Source of the DNA: Siphonodentalium dalli
Taxonomy: Eukaryota > Mollusca > Scaphopoda > Gadilida > Siphonodentaliidae
DNA: 64,000 bases
Direction of reading: 5' to 3'
Assembly (NCBI GenBank): GCA_032622095.1
Contig: CP136066.1
Span: forward strand, 43,165,835-43,229,834
Positions 15,301 through 27,300 of this stretch are shown in pieces. Under the pieces are notes generated by a model. It did no database searches. It saw nothing but the letters and a program-made list of their open reading frames with translations, and had not been told where the DNA came from. A program made the position numbers and the translations under genes. Positions within the stretch are counted from its first letter, which is position 1. Every line of letters begins with the position of its first letter.

Positions 15301-18300
15301 GTGGTGTGGTAGATTTTTTTGGAAATTTTCAGTGATGTTAGTAGAATGATAACATTCCACAGGTTGGCAAAGTGCCTGAGCACTAACTTATCAATTTCTC
15401 GCACCCGAAAAAGTCCATAACAAGTCCATAATATGTCTTTAAGCATATATATAAATCTCCGAAAACCAAAATTCTAAAGCATTAAACGATTTCTTGAAAT
15501 GCAGTTTTTCTGAACAGTCTTCCTTGATTAAAGTGATGTGAAACACTCCGGCAAACACCGGGCAGAGTGATCAAATAGAAATTAAGAATAATCTTTCTCA
15601 AAGTAGTTATTCGTTACGAATATTAATCCAAATGGATGATACACAACGTCATTCTTATATATTAGTTAAATGCAATGACTCTCGATGGCGAAATCATTTT
15701 TGTTTAATTATAGCCGATAGTTGCGCCCCGAATCGAGATGTAAATATTTACAATTTGGAGTAGTTCAGACGATGTTCTCAATGAAGTGGTGTGGTAGATT
15801 TTTTTGGAAATTTTCAGTGATGTTAGTAGAATGATAACATTCCCCAGGTTGGCAAAGTGCCTGAGCACTAACTTATCAATTTCTCGCACCCGAAAAAGTC
15901 CATAACAAGTCCATAATATGTCTTTAAGCATATAAATAAATCTCCGAAAACAAAAATTCTAAAGCATTAAACGATTTGCTATATTTCCAGGGCATATATT
16001 TCATCTGATTTTGCGAGAATCCATATATACTTTTTCACGAGAATCCAGGGGAATTTGCGAGAATATTTACGAGAATCTAGATTTGGATTCTCGCCGAAAT
16101 ATAAGCCCTGATTTCACTCTGAAGTGCGCCTAAATGGCATAAATTGTACCGTGGTTCCCATGTTCGCCAAAGTGGCATAAATTTATTTCAGGATAATACT
16201 AATTTTAGGCATTCATTTATATCACTGATATCAGGACAATAAATAGCCATTTCCATTGCATGGAACAAAGAGCGTTATTGTTTATCGGTGTTGTTTTTGG
16301 AAGTGCTGGTAGTTAAATTTTATACATTTCGACCCCCAATAAGTATTTCCGAACAAATGAATTATTAACAAGCGTGACATGACATCATTGACGAAGATAA
16401 TTAACACCGATCTACAAGCAATTAAAGTCTTAAAATGAGCTAAAATTTAACATTTTCTTAAACAAATTTACATTTTTATCTCTCGCGACATAATTGTCAC
16501 CAATAAAAACAAATTTGATTCATCGTGGAAGTTAGTCGGTGACTATAAATAATGTCACCATTCAACTGAATGTTGTTGAGCATATTTCAACCAATTTTGG
16601 AAGTTTAAATGAATATTTTCTTCACACGCAAAGTAAAATTGACAAATTTCAGGATTTTAGCCTGCTTCGTTGGGACCAAAATTTGTTGTGCACACTCAAG
16701 AAACGTCTACCGACACTCGCTAGGCCAAATTATGCCATGACCATGCTATAAACTAGCTTGAAATTGGCAAAACAATGAATTTTTTTTGGTTGAAAAAATT
16801 TACATGGGAATCTCCAGTCCATAGGCATAGAGAACGATTATTTTTCGATAAAAACGAAAATAATGCGAAATGAAAGTCGGCACTCGTCAGAATGGTGCAG
16901 AATAACATACGAGTCTTGTTATATGCGAAAATTTGACCTCATTCGATAAATTAGTCTCGTAATTAAGGAATCAATAGCGCTCGGACATGTGGAATTCCGT
17001 CGCACTGTTAGTGTTACTGTACAAACAGTACATGGCAGGCGCAATTTTGAAATGTAAACACGCATCAAACACGCATCAAATTTACCTTTTGTGAGAATAA
17101 CAAAAGCGCAACCTTGATCAAAGTAATACAATACACAACAACACATAGAATAAAACTGATATAAACACGGTATAAGTGAGAATAAGACGCGTATTCAGAC
17201 GTGGAATTTGACAACATTTCTTCGCTTCGACGCTATAAATATATCTGATCCAGATAACCGAGATGCAGCTATCTGATTTGAAACAAATACCAAGCAATAA
17301 TCTTAACGTTTCATAATCGAACTGCGGACCTGATAATTATCGAAATATGTAGGCGAAATAATTTTTAATTGGTTAATCACATGATAGAGACTTCAACACA
17401 CTCTTAAAGACGCAATACAGCGCCATTTAATGTCATTATTTAACTGGGTCGGTGTTTGTTGTTATCATTATTGCTTCGTTTTTAGTAAGACCATTGTATC
17501 TGTTTTGCGCACGTCACTTTCCATATTTGGAATTTCCATATATGGGATTTGTGTTAACCTCAATACCGATCAAGTTATCTTAGCATAAACATAAAATATA
17601 TTGTAATTTATGCAACTACGACCCTGGTAACCCTGATAACTAATAAAATATACCGGCCAATTCATTTTAAGATCGTTATTTCACTTTGCTTTAGGCATAA
17701 ATACACTCTTAAACGCACATAAACGACCCATTGGCGTTAAATTAAATAAACTCGGTATTTATTAATATTAGTTTTTTATTGCTCAGTATAGAGTTAGACC
17801 CTTGACACCTGTCAATATATTTGGGCTGAATTCATATGATGCGGTATTATTCCTCGAAATAAACAACAAAGCCGTCGTTACTTAGAAATGTCGTTTGGGC
17901 TAACATTTACACAAATCCTCCGTGTGTTCTCCTCAATTGACACACAGGTTCTCAGTCGACACACAGGTTATCCCAGAAACACGTGTGAAATAAACAGCCA
18001 AGGTTTGGCTGAAATGATGATATATGCGAGTAGCATTATAACCCTCCAGTAGTATCAATTTGCATGTGTGGTTGTAAGATTGCTGCAACTCGTAACTTCT
18101 TAGAGTATGTGGATGTGTTGCTCTTTTCTTCAGTTATCCGATTATTTATATTTGCTATTTACGTATCATGTGATGGTTGAAAATCCTCCTATTTTAATAA
18201 ATACAAGGGGGAATCTCACAAAATAAATGATTATCTTCAGGCTTTAGCATAATTATAAGGGATGTCGTTTGTTATCAAGATTTCTAGTTTTATCATGGTT

Positions 18301-21300
18301 GAAGAACCTTCTGTTTTTATAAAACATTTGCTAATTTTATGGAATTACCTGCAGACGCATAACCGCATCATGTCGCTCTCTGGCATTCTACAGTCGGTAA
18401 AATCATAAAAATTATGAACTCATATACCATTTCGTTTCAATATTTACAGGATTCAAGTACTCTGCGCTACAGTTCTCTAAGCACTGTTTCTGCGACAACA
18501 AATTTGGAAAATATGGTAAAATTGATGCAACGAAATGCAACATGAAATGTCCCGGTAACAAAAAAGAAACCTGTGGAGGAAGTTGGGCCAATATGATCTA
18601 TAAACTTGGTGGTAAGTTTCAGTATTCACAAGCGCCATACGGCCAAAGAAAATTAAATGTCTGGTTGGGGGTATAATTCGAAACAAAATAGATGCGCCTG
18701 TGTTGCTATAGATGAACTGCTAGCCCAGTATTCCAATCATTGTCCTCAGTGTTACTGCTTCAATTGATCTTAGATTTTAATGAAGATATAGCATACAAAT
18801 TGAACAAGTTCAATATTCAACATCTCAAAGAATTGATAAATGGCTTCTAGACGTGAGTGTAACAGATTTCTTTACTAAATACTCGCTGACGAGTAGTTAT
18901 CTCCAAAGAAATGTTCAGATAATAAGTTCAACAAACGACCATATGCAATTTGTGAACACAATATATGAACATGCCACTTCCGTAAACAGCGCTCCTTCTG
19001 CGTTTGTATTATCTGCATTCTGCTCATTCTTCCTGAAATCCCTACAGATGAATAACTGATCATTTGGATGTATACTCTTTTACCTGGGCGCGAGAATCCA
19101 TTTAGTATAGAAATTGTTAATGATCATTTCTCTCAAAGTTTGACTGCAAAACCGTTTTACCACATATTCGTTAATAATTATGTAATCTAATTTTATAACA
19201 CTGGGAAACCATCATGGGTAGCAGTTTTCCTGTATATAGAAGCATTATTTAGTTCAAACTTTAACCATTTATTTACTAAATTAAACTTCCACAGCGGGAA
19301 TAAAGGTATCAAAGTGAATATCATCAGATGAAAAGTATAGTTACGCTATTAATTCCAGGTAAACGTGTGAGCAGCAGCACATCTGACGGAGGATTAAGTG
19401 GACTTGGTGAGATCCATATATTATTCAGTGTCTCTCCGATTATGTTAGATTACTTCAGCCCGCTTCGATTGTTAGTCATCTTACTCTGAATAACTGAGCT
19501 GGTGTTGGTGTCTCAGATTTACTCATATAAGCTTTGGACACATCTGTGTGTGCATTGGCAATCTTTGCACTTGAGTGTTTTCTATTAAATTCCTCCGGAA
19601 TCTTTCTAACAAGTAGTCTTATGTGAGTAGAGGTATCGCCAAATGTCAGAAATGACGTTATTAACCCAGTTATGATTTATACTGTGGTCTCGTTAAGGTG
19701 ACCAAAGAAATTGGTCTAAATGAAGCTTATACATCGAATAGTAATAATTAAGAGTTTGTGAAGTAGCCAAGTGGTCCATGCTTGTTGATTCCGGGCTTTA
19801 GCAAACTCCACACACTCCAATCAATGGCCAATCGATACAACATTGGAGCCAAAATATGCAACATAACATTGCCTGTTGTAACATGTCACAACGAAGTTGT
19901 TTCGAGTTTAAATTGTTACATTGTATTTGTTTACAGGAACAGCAATGAGCGTGTCATGGCGTAAGTATTCTAAATATGAGGATAATGAACATATTTCTGC
20001 AACTTTACCTCCATATGTTTCATATTCAACCCGTACTTACATGCGTGTTTAGATTATTATTTTATAATAATTGACACAGATTTTATTTTGAAGTTCAATT
20101 TTGTGTTGTCAACTGAGTTTGTCGGGAAAATGAAATAGGGTGTCGAATAGGTTATGTAATATTTTGGTAACATGGCGCTTGGTATCGAAACATGTCATGT
20201 AATATGTGGGTAACATGGTGCTTGGAATTGGATAGCTCGAGTTGTGGTATCGCCATCTTTGTTGTGCTTATAAGGATTTTCTATCTGTAGGAAATTGTTC
20301 AGGGATGAGATAGAAGGTTTTTTTTTAATTCTCTCTGAATCACTCCTGTTCGGAATGGAAGTTATCAAATGTTAACGTTATTCCCTTTGCGTTATTATTC
20401 TGATCGTTTCTGTTCGCAGGTTCAATTGGATGCTATAAAGACACTCGCAAAAGAGATCTTGTTGGTGATTGGGTCGTCTTCAAAGACAACTATATCCGGA
20501 AATGTGCAAAGCACTGTTTTGACAAAGGTAAGTGTGGATATTTCTTGAATGAGTGATATTGATAGAGACAAACATGTGTCATCTGTGCGACAATATAACT
20601 GATGAAATATGCGAGTATCATTATAAACCTCCAGTAGTATCAATTTGCATGTGTGGTTGTAAGATTGCTGCAACTCGTAACTTCTTAGAGTATGTGGATG
20701 AGTTGCTCTTTTCTTCAGTTATCCGAATATTTAAATTTGCTATTTACGTATCATGTGATGGTTGAAACCCCTTCTATTTTAATAAATACAAGGGGGAATC
20801 TCACAAAACAAATGATTCTCTTCAGACTTTAGCATAATTATAAGGGATGTCGTTTGTTATCAAGATTTCTAGTTTTATCATGGTTGAAGAAGCTTCTGTT
20901 TTTATAAAACATTTGCTAATTTTATTGAATTACATGCAGACGCATAACCGCATCATGTCGCTCTCTGGCATTCTACAGTCGGTAAAATCGTCAAAGTTAT
21001 GAACTCATATACCATTTCGTTTCAATATTTACAGGATTCAAGTACTCTGCGCTACAGTTCTCTAAGCACTGTTTCTGCGACAACAAATTTGGAAAATATG
21101 GTAAAATTGATGCAAAGAAATGCAACATGAAATGTCCCGGTAACAAAAAAGAAACCTGTGCAGGAAGTTGGGCCAATATGATCTATAAACTTGGTGGTAA
21201 GTTACAGTATTCACAAGCGCCATACGGCCAAAGAAAATTAAATGCCTGGTTGGGGGTATAATTCGAAACAAAATAGATGCGCCTGTGTTGCTATAGACGA

Positions 21301-24300
21301 ACTGCTAGCCCAGTATTCCAATCATTGTTCTCAGTGTTACTTCTTCAATTGATCTTAGATTTTAATGAAGATATAGCATACAAATTGAACAAGTTCAATA
21401 TTCAACATCTCAAAGAATTGATAAATGGCTTCTAGACGGGAGTGTAACATATTTCGTTACTAAATACTCGCTGACGAGTAGTTATCTCCAAAGAAATGTT
21501 CAGATAATAAGTTCAACAAACGACCATATGCAATTTGTGAACACAATATATGAACATGCCACTTCCGTAAACAGCGCTCCTTCTGCGTTTGTATTATCTG
21601 CATTCTGCTCATTCTTCCTGATCCCTACAGATGAATAACTGATCATTTGGATGTATACTCTTTTACCTGGGCGCGAGAATCCATTTAGTATAGAAATTGT
21701 TAATGATCATTTCTCTCAAAGTTTGACTGCAAAACCGTTTTACCACATATTCGTTTATAATTATGTAATCTGATTTTATAACACTGGGAAACCATCATGG
21801 GTCGCAGTTTTCCTGTATATAGAAGCATTATTTAGTTCAAACTTTAACCATTTATTTACTAAATTAAACTTCCACAGCGCGAATACAGGTATCAAAGTAA
21901 ATATCATCATATGAAAAGTATAGTGACGCTATTAATTCAAGGTAAACGTGTTAGCAGCAGCACATCTGACGGAGGAATAAGTGGACTTGGTGAGATCCAT
22001 ATATTATTCAGTGTATCTCCCATTATGTTAGATTACGTCAGCCCGCTTGGAATGCTAGTCAGCTTACTCTGAAAAACTGAGCTGATGTTGGTGTGTCATA
22101 TTTACTCATAGAAGCTTTGAACACAATTGTGTGTGCATTGGTCAATGTTTACACTTGAGTGTTTTCTATTAAATTCCTCCGGAATCTTTCTAACAAGTAG
22201 TCTAATTTGGAAAATATGGTAAAATTGAAGCAAAGAAATGCAACATGAAATGTCCCGGTAATAAAAAGGAAACATGTGGAGGAAGTTGGGCCAATATGAT
22301 CTATAAACTTGGTGGTAAGTTGCAGTATTCATAAGAGCCTTACGGCCAAAGAAAATTAAATGTCTGGTTGGGGGTATAAATCTAAACAAAATAGATGCCC
22401 CTGTGTTGCTATAGATGAACTGCCAGCCCAGTAGGTCAATCATTGTCCTCATCGTTACTGCTTCAATTGATCTTAGACTTTAATGAAGATATAGCATACA
22501 AATTGAACAAGTTCAGTAATCAACATCTCAAAGAATTGACAAATGGCTTCTAGACGGGAGTGTAGTTATCTCCAAAGAAATGTTCAGATAATAAGTTCCA
22601 CAAACGACCATAGGTAATTCGTAAACTTAGTATCTCAACAATTTGCTTCCACAAACAGTGTTCCTTCTGTATTTGTATTATTTTCCTTCTGCTTATTTTT
22701 TTCTGAAAACTCCTACACATTAATTATTAGTATTTCGAGTTTATACTCTTTTACCCATTTTTGACACAATTAGTCATGATCAAACATTTTGACTGCACTA
22801 TTATCCGATTCCCTGAGGATGTTCTCGTCACAAGTACAGTATTTCCATTTTAGGAGCTGTGGTCTCGCTGACAAACGTGGCACTCAATAAGCCATCAGTG
22901 AGATCAACGAAATGGCGTGGAAACAATATAGGTGTCCCTCAGAACGCCAACGACGGGAATCGGGATTCGAATTTCTTTCATTATTCGTGTACAGAAACGA
23001 ATAATCAGCTGAATCCATACTGGTATGTTGATTTGGGAGCCATGCACACTGTTACTGGTGGACTCATTGTCAACAGAAAAGATTGTTGTTGTGAGTATTA
23101 TATTAGGTTGGCGTAAAGCTGGGATTATTTCATCGATAGTTATCACAATTTCTTCCAGTAATGGAGCTTCATCTTCAACATGCCTGAGTTTAGTGTGTCT
23201 CATTTGCAGAATGAGGTCACCAGAGGGTGAATGTAGTGACTCTATCCCGCAAACCCACATTGTATAATCGGGGTTCCCAATGGGTGTACATCACAATATT
23301 CACGACTTGAGAACTTCAATCTGAGTATATGTTTCCCATGTCAGATGAGGCCATGTAGAATGGGGTTCCTAGAGGGTTAATTTGGTGTGCGGGATAGCGT
23401 CACTCAATTGACCCTCTGGGGACCTCATTCTGGAAATGACAGCCGCACTAAACTCAGAATTGCTTCGTTCGACATAACTCGGACATTCAAGTACAAGGAT
23501 TCATTTGTTTTCGGCAGAAAGTTTACTAGATAACAATACCATGTGCATGTATTAAATACAAATGTGATTCTTTTACCGATTCAACTAATTATCGATTTAC
23601 TTTGTTATATTTTTCTGCTGAAAAATGTCATGTTCACTTATGAAATACCCCTTCCTTACATGTTAACGGTTTCTAAAGTTCATGATGAGAGAAATTATCA
23701 AGATATATACATGATCATGATATGATTAGCCAATTAACATTACATAAGAATGAAGCACAGTCCCATAGGAAATGTTCAGATAATAACGACCATCTAAACA
23801 TTTCCCTCAGTAAATAGGACTCCTTCTGTACTTTAATGTATATGTCGCCTAATCAAATACCTGTACATCCCTGCAAATCAAAAACATACCGGGAGAATTA
23901 ATTTAGTATAGAAAGGGTTATTGTTATCCATCCCTTAACTAACACCATTTCCGATTGGGCAAAAGCCGCCACGTGATAATCCCGGAAAAAGTCATATTGG
24001 ACTCCCGAAAGTCATATTGTACTCCCAGGTGTGCAATATGACTTTTTTATCGGGACTCCGTGACGTCACGAATTAACTGTTGCGAAATGAATCGGTGAAA
24101 TTGTGATGCGCGCGCAACACTGGCGGATTTAGCAGACGATTCACTTCCGCATTGAGTTTTTTTTCATATCCGTGTTTACTTTTCCAAATCATGCTTTCTG
24201 GCGATCAAATACAGGCTTTTATAGAGAATTAACTGCTGACAAATACCAAAAATAACCAGAAAAGTTTTATTCCCAAAATTTAGATAAACATACAGATGGA

Positions 24301-27300
24301 TAATAAAAATGTTATTATACAATGTTGTGTACAGTATGAGTTTTTCTTGTACTCGTCCCGGTTGTGGGGTAAAGTCATATTGGACTCGACACTGCGTGTC
24401 TCGTCCAATATGACTTTTCACCACAACCTGGACTCGTACAAGAAAAACACATACTGTACACAACATTGAATAATAACTTTATAATACCACACACAAGGTG
24501 AAGAAGTCACTGCCACTCGTCTGTCGTTTTTGGTTGTGATGTGCGAATTGTTTAAGATAGCTGAAGCAAGATTTCAAAATGCAACAGTCCGACATAATTA
24601 TATTATATTGAACCGGATTGGACAGTGGATAATATGGAAACATATTTTTGTTGCCGTCATCTTGGGAGTGGTTATTATATATGTCAGTATTTCCATATGC
24701 AGTGTAGTGAAACATGCACGTCACAAGCATATGGCAATACAACGACCGCGGTTGCTGACTTTCAACGTGTTGATTTCGAACATAGTCAACTGGTTCGGCG
24801 TATTGCTGGATATAATTATAACGAGCTGCAATAATGTACGTCGTCCCTGCAAATATGATCTGGACTCTCCCCGGTCAAGTTTCTTAGTGATGAACACACC
24901 CGATAAGGTGTTTGTTTCACATAATTTGTTTCAATGCAGCCAAACATCATATGAGGAACTTCACAATTGATGGCGCCGTAGAGATGGCTGCAGCCGACGA
25001 TATGGCAGCTTTCACCAGCAAATGTTTCTACTTTCCTGGGGTCGCGTCGGCTGGACAACTGATTTTCTTCAACTGCACAGAGCCAATCAATGTCCGATAT
25101 ATGCGCATAGTGATATGGGGCAACAATCTGCGGATCATGATGTGCGAGATGGAAGTGTATGGATACAAGTTGCAACAGAATGGTAAGACGAAACGCTGAT
25201 AAATAATCGTAGAGTATCGTGTCAATCAATGGCTTCTAATAAAGTTTTGTTGAAATCGCGTGTAGCTATACCGATGAATTTTGATCGTTCTTGACGATCA
25301 CTGCTAGTAATAAGTAACATGTACATTAAAGACATATTATGGACTTGTTCGGTGCGTGAAATTGATAAGTTAGTACCCATGCGCTATGCCAACCTGGGGA
25401 ATGTAGCATTCGACTAACATCGCCGAAAATTTCAAAGAAATTGACCATACCACTCCATAGAAAACATCGTCTGAACTACGTTCAATTGTAAATATTTACA
25501 TCTCAATTAGGGACGCTACTATCGACGATCAACACACATAAATGACATCGCGATCGAGATTCATTGCATTTAATTAATATATCAGAATGACGGTGTGATG
25601 TCAATTTTGATTAATATTCGCAAAAATAACTACTTTGATCAAGATCATTCTTCATATCTATTTGATCACCCTACCGGGGTGTTTCACACCACTTTAATAG
25701 GAGATTGTTGGTGAGATCGTCGTTGCGATGCAGGCTTTTACTGCTGTTCATGAGATGTTACTCATCGACGGATATGGGTTGACCTCTTGCCTTCTGATTA
25801 CGACGATAGTACCGTTCTACTAGGCGGCATTTCTGGTCTCCACTTGGTCGGTAACTGTTATAAATTGGTGACGTCATAAAATAAGATATAGCCTATCTAC
25901 AAAATAAGGCTTTTTTTCGTTATTACAAAAAACACATACATCCCAATTGTGCATTTGAATTAAAACAGCGTGTTGACTATAAAAACATATTTGCAGGTAG
26001 CCTAAGACACATTTTTACTTATATCGTGTACACTTTCAGTAAATGGTAACTGGAGCAACTGGTCAACATGGAGTGCATGTGGCGCCAAATGTGGGCGTGG
26101 CAGAAGGACACGGTCAAGGACGTGTACTAACCCCGCCCCAGTCCGTGGCGGCAAAACATGTGCGGGCAGCGCCATGTCATCTGGGCCTTGTTACTCAAAA
26201 CCATGTCGAGGTATTTCATTAAATGGTTGCTATATATTAATATTATTAAAGATGTGTTATGTTGTCTGCTAAGATTTTACTTGGTTGTTCGGTATCACAG
26301 TGCTCAGAGTGTCGAACTTGTAATGGTGTTAACGCACCTACATGAGTTCGCGCCCTCCTGTGGCTATCGTCTCCACAACAGTTGCGTGGTAGGATACAGC
26401 TATATGTGTGTTCATGCGCCGCACGCTGTTTAGATCTCGCGCCAGATTGTGACCCCTGAGCAGGTCACTTGTACTGTGCTCACTTCGTCGTACCTAGACG
26501 ATTAATAGAGTCCTGAGTGTTGCGGAAGTCATTAAAATGGTAGCAGACATACAACGCGGCATTACTCGCCAGCTAGGGTGATACTGTGAAGCGCTTAGGG
26601 TCTACTTGTATAGAATATAAGCGCTATATAAGCATCATTATTACCCCTATTTAGTTCTATAAAATAGAATTGCTACATGGTAGTACTTCACTTCCTTAAC
26701 TATAGCTCAGTTTATCACTACCTCCCAAATGTGCACAACGCCGACAAGGATCACTAAATATTTGTTCTGATCAAAGACATGCCACCTTGTGACACATTTT
26801 TACTCATATCGTGTACACTTTCAGTAAATGGTAACTGGAGCAACTGGTCAACATGGAGTGCATGTGGCGCCAAATGTGGGCGTGGCAGAAGGACACGAGC
26901 AAGGACGTGCACTAACCCCGCCCCAGTCAGCGGCGGCAAAACATGCGCGGGCAGCGCCATGTCATCTGGGCCTTGTAACTCAAAACCATGTCGAGGTATT
27001 TCATTAAATGGTTGCTATATATTAATATTATTAAAGATGTGTTATGTTGTCTGCTAAGATTTTACTTGGTTGTTCGGTACCACAGTGCTCAGAGTGTCGA
27101 ATTTGTAATGGTGTTAACGCACCTGCATGAGTTCGCGCCCTCCTGTGGACTATCGTCTCCACAACAGTTGCGTGGTAGGATAAAGCTATATGTGTGTTCA
27201 TGCGCCGCACGCTGTTTATATCTCGCGCCAGATTGTGACCCCTGAGCAGATCACTTGTACTGTGCTCACTTCGTCGTACCTAGACGATTAATAGAGTCCT

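Larger units (their letters stand above)
12634..18013. other. 5.4-kb unrelated block interrupting the WSC array
   Basis: Unit sequence stops after ACAATATAAC and restarts with TGATGATATATGCG, which are directly adjacent in all other units. The block therefore sits exactly inside one intron copy. No matching terminal inverted repeats or clear target duplication were seen at its ends. It contains a minisatellite (14200-14470), a triplicated 484-bp repeat (14530-15977) and otherwise AT-rich DNA without a convincing coding exon. It could be an insertion after array formation, or the array may have grown around it by recombination. Confidence 0.8.
18014..22795 (+). repeat. WSC unit array, right block, decaying to the 3' side
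   Basis: The 2.58-kb unit resumes mid-intron and runs for one full unit (18450 to about 21030) and part of another. It then passes through a deletion junction at about 22203, and homology fades by about 22795, just before the first FTP exon. Substitutions relative to the consensus increase towards the right edge, as expected for array-edge copies that escape homogenisation. Confidence 0.9.

Noticed and set aside
12634-18013. Whole block as a single DNA transposon or LTR element
   Set aside because: No terminal inverted or long terminal repeats, no clear target duplication and no polymerase or transposase frame were found.
24530-24970. 146-codon plus-strand open frame with a hydrophobic stretch in the FTP intron
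   Set aside because: No domain is recognised, other open frames overlap it, and it overlaps the start of the second FTP exon in a different frame.
26754-26960. Minus-strand open frame opposite each TSP1 exon
   Set aside because: It is the antisense of a G/C-rich coding exon. The plus-strand TSP1 cysteine and tryptophan pattern is decisive.
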